Source: Chitinophaga pinensis (lineage in GTDB: Bacteria; Bacteroidota; Bacteroidia; UBA7662). From it: a stretch of 64,000 bases of DNA. A program made the position numbers and the translations under genes. The DNA lies in contig CAMCHJ010000007.1 of assembly GCA_945874665.1 (NCBI GenBank), positions 1-64,000 of the forward strand, in the 5' to 3' direction. Below the pieces are notes generated by a model. It worked only from the letters and a program-made list of their open reading frames with translations. It was not told the origin of the DNA and searched no databases. Position 1 is the first letter of the stretch, and every line of letters begins with the position of its first letter. Of the stretch, positions 18,789 to 32,969 are shown piece by piece.

Positions 18789-20522
18789 ATGCTATCACTC
18801 GACCCTACTATACAACAACGCGTTAACACTTGGCTCCAAGGCAATTACGATGCCGAAACCAAAACCGCTGTGCAGGCACTACTCAACCAAGGCGACAAAG
18901 AAGCCGTGAACGATGCCTTTTACCGCGATTTAGAATTTGGTACCGGCGGTCTCCGCGGCATCATGGGCGTGGGCACCAATCGGGTTAACAAATACACTTT
19001 AGGAGCAGCCACACAAGGACTCAGCAATTATTTGCGCAAGCAATTTCCAGATCAAAAAATACAGGTCGCCATTGCCCACGACTGTCGCAACAACGCCATT
19101 CCCTTTGCTCAAATTGTGGCGGATGTGTTTTCGGCTAACGGCATTCATGTGCATTTTTTCGATGGTTTAAGGCCTACGCCTGAACTCAGCTTCGCCATCC
19201 GCCAGTTGGGTTGCCAGAGCGGAGTCATGCTCACCGCATCCCACAACCCGCGCGAATACAGCGGTTATAAGGCGTATTGGAACGATGGTGGACAGATCAT
19301 TGCCCCGCACGACAAAAACATCATCACCGAAGTGCTGGCCATTCAGTCGGTCGACCAAATCAACTTCACCGCCAATCCCGCCCTCATCCAAATAATTGGG
19401 CCGGAGATGGACCAGCTGTTTATTGACACCGTTTGTGCTGTGAGCTTGGAGCCTGAGGCCATCCGCCAGCAACACGACCTCAAAATTGTGTATTCGCCCA
19501 TCCATGGCACCGGCGTCGACATTGTGCCGCGCGCCCTGCGCCAGCTCGGCTTCAGCAATGTTAACCTTGTGGAAGAGCAGTGTGTGGTCGACGGCAATTT
19601 CCCCACCGTGATCTACCCCAATCCCGAGGAGCACGAAGCCATGACCATGGCCTTAGCCAAAGCTGTGGCCATTGATGCCGATTTGGTGATGGCCACCGAT
19701 CCCGACGCCGACCGCGTTGGCATCGCCATTAAAGACGATAAAGGGCAATTTATTTTGCTTAACGGCAACCAAACCGGCACCCTGCTTTTTTACTACCTGC
19801 TCAACCAATGGGAGGCCAAAAACAAGCTAACTGGCAACGAATACATCATCAAAACGGTGGTAACCACCTACCTCATCGACAAAATTGCGGCTGACAAAGA
19901 TGTGGCCTGCTACAATACGCTTACGGGTTTCAAGTTTATTGGCGCACTCATGACCGAGTTGCAAGGCAAACAGACCTACATTGCAGGTTGTGAAGAAAGC
20001 TATGGCTATTTGGTGGGCGACCACGTGCGCGACAAAGACGCGGTGGTGGGCTGCACCATGATTGCTGAGATGTGTGCCTTTTACAAAAGCCAAAGCAAAT
20101 CGCTGTATGAGGTGCTGCTGGAGGTGTACCAGCAATATGGCCTGTATAAAGAAATACTGTTGTCGTTTACGAAGGCCGGCCAACGCGGCGCAGAAGAAAT
20201 ACAGGAACTCATGAATGGCTACCGTGCCAATCCGCCGCAGCAATTGGCTGGGATGCCGATTGTGCGGGTGAAAGACTATCAGTTGCAGCAAGAAAAAGAC
20301 CTGCGCACCGGGGCAGTTTACCCTATTGACCTGCCTAAGTCGAATGTAATGCAGTTCATAACAGCCAATGGCGGTATTATTTCGGCCCGGCCTTCTGGCA
20401 CAGAGCCCAAAATCAAATACTACATCAGCCTAAATACCGACCTACCCGCAGCCGCCCAGTATGCTCACAAGGTAGCCGAGTTGGATGCGGTTATTGTCAA
20501 GATCAAAGAAGCGTTGATTTAG
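18789..20522 (+). CDS. Phosphoglucomutase/phosphomannomutase
   Basis: GTGGLRGIMGVGTNRVN, TASHNPREYSGYK, DPDADRVGIA, RPSGTEPKIKYY motifs. Confidence 0.95.
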   Translation: MLSLDPTIQQRVNTWLQGNYDAETKTAVQALLNQGDKEAVNDAFYRDLEFGTGGLRGIMGVGTNRVNKYTLGAATQGLSNYLRKQFPDQKIQVAIAHDCRNNAIPFAQIVADVFSANGIHVHFFDGLRPTPELSFAIRQLGCQSGVMLTASHNPREYSGYKAYWNDGGQIIAPHDKNIITEVLAIQSVDQINFTANPALIQIIGPEMDQLFIDTVCAVSLEPEAIRQQHDLKIVYSPIHGTGVDIVPRALRQLGFSNVNLVEEQCVVDGNFPTVIYPNPEEHEAMTMALAKAVAIDADLVMATDPDADRVGIAIKDDKGQFILLNGNQTGTLLFYYLLNQWEAKNKLTGNEYIIKTVVTTYLIDKIAADKDVACYNTLTGFKFIGALMTELQGKQTYIAGCEESYGYLVGDHVRDKDAVVGCTMIAEMCAFYKSQSKSLYEVLLEVYQQYGLYKEILLSFTKAGQRGAEEIQELMNGYRANPPQQLAGMPIVRVKDYQLQQEKDLRTGAVYPIDLPKSNVMQFITANGGIISARPSGTEPKIKYYISLNTDLPAAAQYAHKVAELDAVIVKIKEALI

Positions 20523-20546
20523 GGAATCCATTATCCAAAGCTACCC

Positions 20547-22910
20547 ATGACCCAGCTCCTTCGCGCCCTCGTTTTCATACCATTGAGTTTGATGCTGCCC
20601 ATTTTTGGGCATGGGCAAGCCACAACCGCACCGCTGCAACTCGAAACCATCATGCGCGGACCCGAATTCATAGGCCATTTGCCCGAAAACCCACGCTGGT
20701 CGGCCGGCGGCAGGGTGCTCTATTTCGACTGGCAGCGCGATAGCATGCGCAGTGCGCAACCCCACGGCTACACACTGAGCAACGGTAGAACATGGCTGTT
20801 AAACGATCAAGAAAACCGACTTTTACCCAGTAGTGAGCCCGTTTACACCCGCGACCGAAGTAAAAGTGTATACAGCAGCCAGGGCGACCTATTTTTAGCC
20901 AACCACCGCAACGGCGCTACTCAGCAAATTACCAATACATTGGCAAGCGAGCGCTTGCAGGGCTTCAGTGCCGATGAGCAATATGTACTGTTTGAACTCG
21001 ACAACAACCTCTATAGCTGGAGTGTGGCCAATGGCAGCATCCGCCAGCATAGCCATTTTAAAAGTGGCACCGAAACCAGCTCGCCCAAGCCCAGTACCCA
21101 AGCTGCTTGGCTCGAGCGCGACCAATTAGAGCTGTTTGAAGTACTGCGGGAGCGCAAGAACAAAATCGATAGCAGCAAAGCCCTGGCCGAGCGTCTGGCT
21201 GCCAAACGCCCCAAAGCCATCTACACCGGCAAAAACCGCTTGAGCAGCCAACGGTTGAGTCCTGATATGCGCTTTGTACACTACCAATTGTACCCCGCCA
21301 GCGACGAAACTGCCACTGTGGTGCCCGATTATGTGACCGAAAGCGGCTACACCGATCCGCGCCGCGCCCGCAGCAAAGTGGGCGGCGAGCCCAAAGGCGG
21401 CCAATATTGGTTGTACGACACCCAGCGCGACACAGCCTACCAGCTCGATTTTAAACAGCTCCCGGGCATCTACCAAAAGCCCGCTTACCTCCGCGAATAT
21501 CTAACTGCCGGCCAAACTTGGGTGGATACTACCACTCAGCCCCGCGAACTGCGCTTTTTACCGCCTGTTTTTAGTCCCAACGGCCAGCAAATCCTCCTCG
21601 ACATCCGCGCCATCGACAACAAAGACCGCTGGCTGGTGCTCGTCGATGCTGCCACTGGTAAGCTCCAAACCATCCTCCGCGAGCGCAACGAAGCTTGGCT
21701 TGGCGGTCCCGCTGCTGCATTCGCCAGCAAAGGCTTTATCGACAACCAACACCTTTGGTACCTCAGCGAAAAAACAGGTTACAGTCATTTGTACTTGTAT
21801 GAGCTCCCTTCCCAAAAAACCACCGCCCTCAGCAGCGGCAACTTCGAGGTTTTGCAGGTGCAACTCAGCAACGACCAACAATATTTTTATCTGCACGCCA
21901 ATAAAACCGGTCCCTACGAGCAGCATTTCTACCGACTCCGTATCGCAAACCAAAGTTGGACGGCCCTCACTAGCCAAAAAGGCAAGCATGAAGTGGTGCT
22001 TTCGCCCGACGAAACCCAGATGGCCATCCTCTTTTCGGCCAGCAACCAGCCCACGGAGCTGTTCTTAGCACCCACCAAAGCGCCTCAAAACCGCCAACAG
22101 CTTACCCAAAGCACCACTGAGGACTTCCGTGCGCACCCTTGGCGCCAACCTGAGATTGTGCGTTTTATCGCAGCCGACAGTGCCCAAGTGCCAGCCCGAC
22201 TTTATAAGCCTACCAACAGCAACGGCGCGGCCATTATTTTTGTCCACGGCGCCGGCTACCTTCAAAACGTGCACCACTGGTGGAGTCAGTACTACCGCGA
22301 ATACATGTTCCACCACCTGCTTAGCGATATGGGCTACACCGTGCTCGACATTGATTACCGCGGTTCAGCAGGCTACGGAGGCGATTGGCGTACTGCTATT
22401 TACAGGCACATGGGCGGCAAAGACCTCAGCGATCAGGTAGATGGCGCCCGCTATCTGGTGCAGCAGCATGGCATCGACGCACAGCGCATAGGCATTTACG
22501 GCGGATCGTATGGCGGCTTCATCACCCTCATGGCACTCACCACCCAACCTGGCGTATTTGCCAGTGGTGCGGCACTCCGCAGCGTAGCCGATTGGGCACA
22601 TTACAACCAAGGTTACACCAGCAACATCCTCAATTTGCCGCATACCGACTCGCTTGCCTACCGCCGCAGTTCGCCCATTTACCATGCTCAGGGCCTGCAA
22701 GGTGAGCTGCTGATGTTGCACGGCATGGTCGACATGAACGTGCATTTCCAAGACGTGGTGCGTTTTAGTCAACGGCTCATTGAGCTGCGCAAAGACCGTT
22801 GGGAACTGGCTGTTTTTCCTTTAGAAGACCATGGCTTTGTAGAAAGCAGCAGCTGGATCGACGAATACAAACGCATCCTAAGGCTGTTTGAGCGCAGTCT
22901 AAAACCATAA
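20547..22910 (+). CDS. S9-family prolyl oligopeptidase/dipeptidyl peptidase
   Basis: Signal peptide, beta-propeller-like region, GIYGGSYGGFITL nucleophile elbow, C-terminal DHGF. Confidence 0.9.
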   Translation: MTQLLRALVFIPLSLMLPIFGHGQATTAPLQLETIMRGPEFIGHLPENPRWSAGGRVLYFDWQRDSMRSAQPHGYTLSNGRTWLLNDQENRLLPSSEPVYTRDRSKSVYSSQGDLFLANHRNGATQQITNTLASERLQGFSADEQYVLFELDNNLYSWSVANGSIRQHSHFKSGTETSSPKPSTQAAWLERDQLELFEVLRERKNKIDSSKALAERLAAKRPKAIYTGKNRLSSQRLSPDMRFVHYQLYPASDETATVVPDYVTESGYTDPRRARSKVGGEPKGGQYWLYDTQRDTAYQLDFKQLPGIYQKPAYLREYLTAGQTWVDTTTQPRELRFLPPVFSPNGQQILLDIRAIDNKDRWLVLVDAATGKLQTILRERNEAWLGGPAAAFASKGFIDNQHLWYLSEKTGYSHLYLYELPSQKTTALSSGNFEVLQVQLSNDQQYFYLHANKTGPYEQHFYRLRIANQSWTALTSQKGKHEVVLSPDETQMAILFSASNQPTELFLAPTKAPQNRQQLTQSTTEDFRAHPWRQPEIVRFIAADSAQVPARLYKPTNSNGAAIIFVHGAGYLQNVHHWWSQYYREYMFHHLLSDMGYTVLDIDYRGSAGYGGDWRTAIYRHMGGKDLSDQVDGARYLVQQHGIDAQRIGIYGGSYGGFITLMALTTQPGVFASGAALRSVADWAHYNQGYTSNILNLPHTDSLAYRRSSPIYHAQGLQGELLMLHGMVDMNVHFQDVVRFSQRLIELRKDRWELAVFPLEDHGFVESSSWIDEYKRILRLFERSLKP

Positions 22911-23008
22911 AAGATGCAAACTTTGAGGATTTCTATATAAAATTCGTCGCTAAAGCTCCCCCCAATACCTTCTTTTGCTACCTTAGAAAATTGTATCAAC
23001 ATCAAAAT

Positions 23009-25498
23009 ATGAAAAAACACATACTCACCTTGCTTGCTGCCGCACTTTGTCTTTTCTCGGTAGAAGCTGCTTCAGCTCAGTTTGGCAAGAAGAAAAAGAA
23101 AAAAACGCCTCCGCCAGCCGCACAAACGGCCACACCCCCGGCTAAAAAAGAAGGCCCACAGCCTTACGCCAAAGTCATTACCGAAAAAGCTGAAACCGAC
23201 GAAGGCCTCTTCAAAGTCCATAAAGTAGATCTAAAATACTTCTATGAAATCCCCGATTCGCTGCTCGGTCGCGAAATGTTGCTCGTATCGCGCATCGCCA
23301 AAACCGCTACCGGCATTGGTTTTGGTGGCGAAACTGCCAATACCGATGTGGTGCGTTGGGTACGTGTAAACAACACCCTTCATCTCAAACTGGTATCGCA
23401 TAGCATCACCGCTGCCGACTCGCTGCCCATTTACCAAGCCGTAGTAAGCTCCAATTTCGAGCCCATACTGCACTCTTTTCCGGTGAAAGCCTATGGCAAA
23501 GACTCGAATATGGTGGTAGAAGTCAGCGAATTTTTCGAAAAAGACATCAAAGCCATCGGTTTTCCAAGCGGCATGCGACAGTCATACAAAATACAGCGCC
23601 TCGATGAAAGCCGCTCGTACATCGACCGCATCAGCAGTTACCCCATCAACATCGAAACGCGTTCGGTGAAGACCTACGTGGCCTCCGAACCGCCGACCAA
23701 CAAAGCTTCCGAAACCATCACTGTGGAAATGAGCAATTCAATGGTTTTGCTTCCGAAAGAGCCCATGCGCCGCCGTTACGACGACCCGCGCGTAGGTTGG
23801 TTTTCGCGTTCGCAGGTAGATTATGGTTTGGAAGAGCAAAAAACAGCTTCGCGCACCTACCTCGACCGCTGGCGTTTGGAGGTGAAGGATGAAGATGTAG
23901 AGAAATTCAAAGCCGGCGAGCTCGTAGAGCCCAAAAAGCAAATTGTGTATTACATCGATCCTGCTACACCTGTAAAATGGCGTCCTTACCTCAAGCAAGG
24001 GGTCGAAGATTGGCAGAAGGCCTTTGAAGCAGCTGGTTTTAAGAACGCCATTGTGTGTTTAGAGCCACCAACGCCGGAGGAAGACCCAGAGTGGAGTCCT
24101 GAAGACGCCCGCATTTCGGTGATTCGCTACCTCGCTTCGCCTATTCCCAACGCCAATGGACCACACATCAGTGATCCGCGTTCGGGCGAAATCATCGAAT
24201 CCGATATCAATTGGTACCATAACGTGATGACTTTGCTGCACAACTGGTTCTTCATCCAAACCGCAGCCATCAATCCAGAGGCACGCGGCGTGGAGTTCAA
24301 AGAAGAAGTGATGGGGCGCCTCATCCGTTTTGTATCGTCGCACGAGGTGGGTCATACCCTCGGGTTGCCGCACAACATGGGTTCGAGCGTGGCCTACCCT
24401 GTTGACTCATTGCGCTCAGCTAGCTTTACACAGCAATTTGGCACCGCACCCTCGATCATGGACTATGCTCGCTTTAATTACGTGGCCCAGCCTGTTGATG
24501 TGGGAGTGAGTTTGATGCCAGATATTGGTCCATACGACAAATACAGCATCATGTGGGGCTACAAGCCCATCCTCGAGGCGGCTACGCCAGAAGACGAAAA
24601 GCCGATACTCGATAAGTGGATCCTCGAGCGAGCTGGTGACCCCGTGTACCGTTTTGGTGCACAGCAGTCGGGCGTAATTGACCCCAGCTCACAAACCGAA
24701 GACCTCGGCGCCGATGCCGTGAAAGCCAGTCTGTACGGCATTGCCAATATGAAGCGCGTGATGCCTAACCTGATGGCTTGGACTTCGGAAACTGGCAAAG
24801 ATTACGAAGAGCTTGAGAAAATGTATGGTGAATTGATTGGTCAGTTTAACCGCTATGCCGGTCATGTAACAGCCAACATCGGTGGCATCCACAAATACAC
24901 CAAAACCAGCGACCAAGCCGGTGCCGTGTTTAGTCACGTTTCCAAAGCCCATCAACAAAAGTGTATGAAGTACCTCAATGAGCAAATTTTTACCACGCCA
25001 ACCTGGTTACTCGACACAGCTATTTTCGCCCGCATCGATTTTACAGGTGCGGTGGAAAAAGTGAGGAGCATGCAGGTGCGTACTTTAAACGACCTGTACG
25101 ACTTTGGTCGTTTGGCCCGCACCATTGAAAACGAGGCCATCAACGGTGAGCAAGCTTACAAGCTCACGAGCTTGTTCGACGACAGTCGCAAAGGCATCTG
25201 GAAAGAACTCAGCACCGCTGGTAAATCAGATACCTATCGCCGTAACCTACAAAAGGCACACATTGAGCGTTTGGAATACCTCCTCAAAAACGAGCCGCCT
25301 AGCATTCCTGCCGAATACCGCCGCTGGATCAAGCGTACCGATGTAAAGGCCAGCCAAAGCGACATTCGTTCGGCGGCCAAAGCACAACTACGTATTTTGC
25401 AGCGCGAGCTGAAAATAGCAGGCAGCACCGATCCGCTAACGAAAGCGCATTATGAAGATTGCCTTGATCGCATTACGCAAATCCTAGATCCCAGGTAA
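23009..25498 (+). CDS. Zinc-dependent metalloprotease (gluzincin-like HEVGHTLGLPHN family), secreted
   Basis: MKKHILTLLAAALCLFSVEAASA signal peptide; HEVGHTLGLPHN motif. Confidence 0.88.
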   Translation: MKKHILTLLAAALCLFSVEAASAQFGKKKKKKTPPPAAQTATPPAKKEGPQPYAKVITEKAETDEGLFKVHKVDLKYFYEIPDSLLGREMLLVSRIAKTATGIGFGGETANTDVVRWVRVNNTLHLKLVSHSITAADSLPIYQAVVSSNFEPILHSFPVKAYGKDSNMVVEVSEFFEKDIKAIGFPSGMRQSYKIQRLDESRSYIDRISSYPINIETRSVKTYVASEPPTNKASETITVEMSNSMVLLPKEPMRRRYDDPRVGWFSRSQVDYGLEEQKTASRTYLDRWRLEVKDEDVEKFKAGELVEPKKQIVYYIDPATPVKWRPYLKQGVEDWQKAFEAAGFKNAIVCLEPPTPEEDPEWSPEDARISVIRYLASPIPNANGPHISDPRSGEIIESDINWYHNVMTLLHNWFFIQTAAINPEARGVEFKEEVMGRLIRFVSSHEVGHTLGLPHNMGSSVAYPVDSLRSASFTQQFGTAPSIMDYARFNYVAQPVDVGVSLMPDIGPYDKYSIMWGYKPILEAATPEDEKPILDKWILERAGDPVYRFGAQQSGVIDPSSQTEDLGADAVKASLYGIANMKRVMPNLMAWTSETGKDYEELEKMYGELIGQFNRYAGHVTANIGGIHKYTKTSDQAGAVFSHVSKAHQQKCMKYLNEQIFTTPTWLLDTAIFARIDFTGAVEKVRSMQVRTLNDLYDFGRLARTIENEAINGEQAYKLTSLFDDSRKGIWKELSTAGKSDTYRRNLQKAHIERLEYLLKNEPPSIPAEYRRWIKRTDVKASQSDIRSAAKAQLRILQRELKIAGSTDPLTKAHYEDCLDRITQILDPR

Positions 25499-25514
25499 AG
25501 AAATGCCCTGAATC

Positions 25515-25554
25515 AAATGCCCCCAAGAGCCAACTGCTTTTGGGGGCATTTTTG
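25515..25554 (+). terminator. Rho-independent terminator
   Basis: ATGCCCCCAA-gagccaactgctt-TTGGGGGCATTTTTG. Confidence 0.85.
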
Positions 25555-25619
25555 TTATCTCAAAAATATAGGAACCCCGTGAAATGAGGCAGCTGCTTAA
25601 TTAGATAAAAGCAAAGGGA

Positions 25620-26015
25620 CTATAACCCCCGCTCCTTAAATCTCGTGATTCGAATCACATACCACAATACTGAAGCGCCTATGAGCAGCAAACCAGCATT
25701 CAGAAGCCCATTCACTTTTATAAAATCGACCGTAACCACACGGCCAAAAGTATACGCCAGCAATCCAAGCAAACCCAGATAACGCGCTGTGCCTCTTCCA
25801 CTTTGAAGGGCAAAAGGGTTCACAAATTTGAGTAATTGTTTTCTATCGAAAAGCAACAAAACCCCAGCACCTGTACCAAGTGGTAGCCAAATTAAAGTCT
25901 TGGTGAGGGCTAAATCCGTTTCCAAGCTCAGCCCAAACAGCAAAATGGGCAGGCCTAAATACACCATCGCATACCCGTAACTCGACCAATCAATTTTATT
26001 AAATCCGTTATTCAT
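25620..26015 (-). CDS. Small integral membrane protein, unknown function
   Basis: Four hydrophobic segments, no recognised motif. Confidence 0.6.
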   Translation of the reverse strand: MNNGFNKIDWSSYGYAMVYLGLPILLFGLSLETDLALTKTLIWLPLGTGAGVLLLFDRKQLLKFVNPFALQSGRGTARYLGLLGLLAYTFGRVVTVDFIKVNGLLNAGLLLIGASVLWYVIRITRFKERGL

Positions 26016-26043
26016 GGCGCGCTGCTGCTAAATACAGCCAAAA

Positions 26044-26993
26044 TTAAAAAACAGCTTCTGCTATTTTTTTGGTGGCTTCACTTCGTCCCATGGTATAAAA
26101 GTGGAGCACGGGTGCACCAGCGGCTTTGAGCTCTTTACATTGCTGAATAGCCCATTCAATACCTATTTCCTTCACTTGTCGGTCGTCTTTGGCCTTCTCC
26201 ACGGCTTCGGCCAATGCCTCGGGAATGTCGATGTGAAAGATTTTAGGCAAAATCGTAAGCTGCTTTTTGGTTGCGATGGGTTTGATGCCTGGAATGATTG
26301 GGATAGCGATGCCTTGCTTCCGGCATTTGGCTACAAAATCGAAATACGCTTGGTTATCGAAAAACATCTGGGTAGTGATGAATTCTGCACCCGCATCTAC
26401 CTTTTTCTGCAGCCAAATTAAATCCGACTTCAAATTGGGTGCATCTTGGTGCTTTTCGGGATAACCTGCCACACCAATACAAAAATTGGTAGCTACTGGA
26501 TTCACCAAATCCTCATCCAAATAAATGCCTCTGTTCATTTCCTGTACTTGCTGCAGCAATTCGAGCGAGTTTTTGTTGCCTTCTGGCTCCGGCATAAATA
26601 CAGTTTCATGCTTGAGGTTGTCGCCACGTAATACCAACACATTGTCGATACCCAAAAAGTGCAGGTCGATGAGGGCATTTTCCGTTTCTTCTCTAGTAAA
26701 ACCACCGCAAATGAGGTGTGGCACCGCATCTACCTTAAACTTATTCATGATGGCAGCACAGATAGCTACCGTACCCGGCCGCTTGCGTGTGGTAATACGC
26801 CTGAAGGTGCCGTCAGACAAAGGCTTCATGATAAATTCCTCGCGGTGATAGGTCACGTCGATAAAGGGCGGATTGAAGTCCATCAAGGGTTCAATACCAG
26901 CATAAATCTGGCTGATGTCTTGGCCTTTTAAAGGCGGCAGGATCTCAAAGGAGAAGAGAGTATCCTGGGCGGTATTTATGTGTTCTGTAATTT

Positions 26994-26997
<4 letters not shown>
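26044..26997 (-). CDS. metF: Methylenetetrahydrofolate reductase
   Basis: [25 protein letters not shown] motifs; start overlaps metH stop (ATGA). Confidence 0.95.
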
Positions 26998-30662
<3,665 letters not shown>

Positions 30663-30690
30663 AAAAAAAGCCAAACTTTGAGTTTAGCTT
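30663..30690 (-). terminator. Regulatory terminator hairpin whose T-tract directly abuts the metH start codon
   Basis: Minus strand AAGCTAAACT-CAA-AGTTTGGCTT-TTTTT-ATG. Confidence 0.75.
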
Positions 30691-30754
30691 ATCCCGAAGA
30701 ATTCGGGTACCGATTGGCAGATAGCACACAGCCCTTTTTAGCTGCATACTGCCT

Positions 30755-30880
30755 GCTCATCTCCTGCCTCAAGTATTTGTTAGTGGCAGCGGAATTGGCA
30801 CCAAACCAACGTAAAGCAAGCTTCACGTTGCGGTTGCCAGGACTTCGTAGGGCCGTTCCCTCCGTCCTTCTGGATAAGCG
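30755..30880 (-). promoter_or_regulatory. SAM-I (S-box) riboswitch aptamer controlling metH-metF
   Basis: Minus strand GCTTATCCAGAAGGACGGAGGGAACGGCCCTACGAAGTCCTGGCAACC...TTGGTGCCAATTCCGCTGCC...GGCAGGAGATGAGC; P1 pairing GCTTATC/GATGAGC. Confidence 0.93.
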
Positions 30881-31164
30881 ATGCAAACATACATCACATT
30901 ATTGAAAATCCCAAATTGCTCTGCTAAAAATGCTGTTTATCGCATGACTTCCCCTGCTCTTTATAAAATGTGATTTTTATTTTTCAGGGATAATCAGCCT
31001 GCTGCTGAATAAAAATTTTGCGGCTTTGAAGCAAATCTTTATCTCCTGCTCAGCGCTCCTATCAGTTCATATGAACCTTGAACAAACTCACATCACTTTC
31101 CCCAAGCCTTCCCCATCTCCCAAAAAATGCTTAGCTTTTAGGCTCGAAACCCAACCCCTACCGT

Positions 31165-31890
31165 ATGCACCGCGAAATTACGGGCTGGCACAGCGCCGCC
31201 TTGCAAAAAGACATGCCCATTGCGTGTTATGGCCATTTTGGTCCTGCCCTGCTGCTCATTCCTACGGCCGCGGCCGACTATCTCGAGTACGAACGTTTTC
31301 AGCTGCTCGACCAAATTAGCGGGCATATCGAGGCCGGCAAGGTAAAGGTTTACAGCGTTGATAGCATCAACAACGAAAGCTGGCTCAACAAAGGAATGCA
31401 GCCCGAGCACCGCGCCATCCGCCACAACCAGTGGAACAACTATATTTTTAACGAGGTGGTGCCTTTTATTCAAAACCACAGCTCTGGCGATACGCCCATA
31501 ATAACGGCCGGTGCCTCTTTTGGGGCCTTGCACAGCATGAACCTTTTTTTAAAGCGACCCGACCTGTTTCAAGGTGTAGTGGCCATGAGCGGGGTGTACA
31601 ATTTACAGGAGTATACCGACGGCTTTTTTAGCGACGAGGTGTATTTTAACAGTCCCGCCCACTACATCCCCAACCTCATCGATCACCCCACTTTAGAGCG
31701 CATTCGGGCAGGGAAAATCCTCATTGCCACCGGCAGCGGGGCCTATGAAGACCCCAATGCTTCACGCGATTTCAGCACCCTGCTGCACAACAAGGCCATT
31801 CCGCACCACCTCAGCATTTGGGGACAGGAATGGACGCACGACTGGCCTACTTGGCGCGCCATGTTGCCGTGGGTGATGAATGAGTTTTAG
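31165..31890 (+). CDS. Esterase/alpha-beta hydrolase (COG4947-like)
   Basis: ITAGASFGALHSMNLFLKRPDLF nucleophile elbow; QEWTHDWPTWRAMLPW C-terminus. Confidence 0.75.
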   Translation: MHREITGWHSAALQKDMPIACYGHFGPALLLIPTAAADYLEYERFQLLDQISGHIEAGKVKVYSVDSINNESWLNKGMQPEHRAIRHNQWNNYIFNEVVPFIQNHSSGDTPIITAGASFGALHSMNLFLKRPDLFQGVVAMSGVYNLQEYTDGFFSDEVYFNSPAHYIPNLIDHPTLERIRAGKILIATGSGAYEDPNASRDFSTLLHNKAIPHHLSIWGQEWTHDWPTWRAMLPWVMNEF

Positions 31891-32840
31891 AGCTGCAACT
31901 GCTCCAAAAAACTTTGCACGGGCTGCACTGTAGCGGCCGCATTTTCTTCCATCGGCACATGACCAAGCTGTGGAAAGGTCACCACCACCGCCTGCGGCAT
32001 TTGCTGCTGAAAACGGGTGGCATCTGCCAGCGGAATCCATGGATCGCTTTCTCCCCACAACACCAGCACCGGCATCTGCAATTGAGGCAGCTCGTGAAAA
32101 CGGCTTTCGCCTGTAGCCCGCTGTTTGGCCCGGTCTAGAAAAGCCTGCCGGTTGCCCTCGCGGCGCATCAGGTGGTAATAGCGGTTAACGAGCTGGCGGT
32201 CTACCAAACTGTCGTGCACATACACCTGCTGCAGCATTTTTTTATAGAGGATGCGGGGCGTTGCCACACGGGCGTACGACTGCAACCAGGCTTGCTCCGT
32301 TAAACTAAAATAAGAGGGGCGCTTGGCTTTGGGGGCATCTTTATCGGACTGAGGCGTGGTAACTGCGCGCTCGACCGGCACGCCAGCCGCATCCACCAGC
32401 ACCAGCGCCTGTACCCTTTCGGGATGCGATAGGGCGAAATTCCAGCTAAACCAGCCACCCATCGAATTGCCGCCAAGTACACATTTTTCAATACCCAGAC
32501 TGTCGAGGAAAGCCGCCAAAAAGGCCACTTGGTCCTCGATGCGGTAGCGCTTATGCGAATCGGGCCCCGTGAGGCCCCAGCCTGGCATGTCGAGCGTAAT
32601 GACGCGGTAAGTTGGCGACAGTGCCGCTACCCAGCCTTCCCAAGTGTGCAAACTACTGGCCATGCCGTGGAGCAATACAATCGGCTGCCCTTGTCCTTGG
32701 TCGCGATAATGCGTTTCGATGCCCTGCACCTCCCTAAACTGCGAAGCAGCGGTGGCATATTTCGGCAGTAACCTCTCGAAGGGCAAATCGGGCCGCACGG
32801 GCAAGGCGAGTAGGGCTAAAAGGGCAAGTATCCACGTCAT
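31887..32840 (-). CDS. Alpha/beta-fold hydrolase
   Basis: IVLLHGMASSLHTW, GGNSMGGWFSW, GESDPWIPL motifs. Confidence 0.88.
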   Translation of the reverse strand: MTWILALLALLALPVRPDLPFERLLPKYATAASQFREVQGIETHYRDQGQGQPIVLLHGMASSLHTWEGWVAALSPTYRVITLDMPGWGLTGPDSHKRYRIEDQVAFLAAFLDSLGIEKCVLGGNSMGGWFSWNFALSHPERVQALVLVDAAGVPVERAVTTPQSDKDAPKAKRPSYFSLTEQAWLQSYARVATPRILYKKMLQQVYVHDSLVDRQLVNRYYHLMRREGNRQAFLDRAKQRATGESRFHELPQLQMPVLVLWGESDPWIPLADATRFQQQMPQAVVVTFPQLGHVPMEENAAATVQPVQSFLEQLQL

Positions 32841-32940
32841 AATACCACTAATATAAGCGATAAAAACGCAACTTAATCGCCCTATGCTTGCCTATTACAA
32901 AATTAAAAACCGGCTGAATTATATTTTAGACTTTTTTGTC

Positions 32941-32948
32941 TAATTTTG
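32941..32948 (+). promoter_or_regulatory. Bacteroidota-type -7 box TAATTTTG overlapped by inverted repeat TTAGAC-N6-GTCTAA (32926-32943)
   Basis: Direct reading upstream of the CoA-transferase start. Confidence 0.5.
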
Positions 32949-32969
32949 CCGACACAAACATCATCGCGC

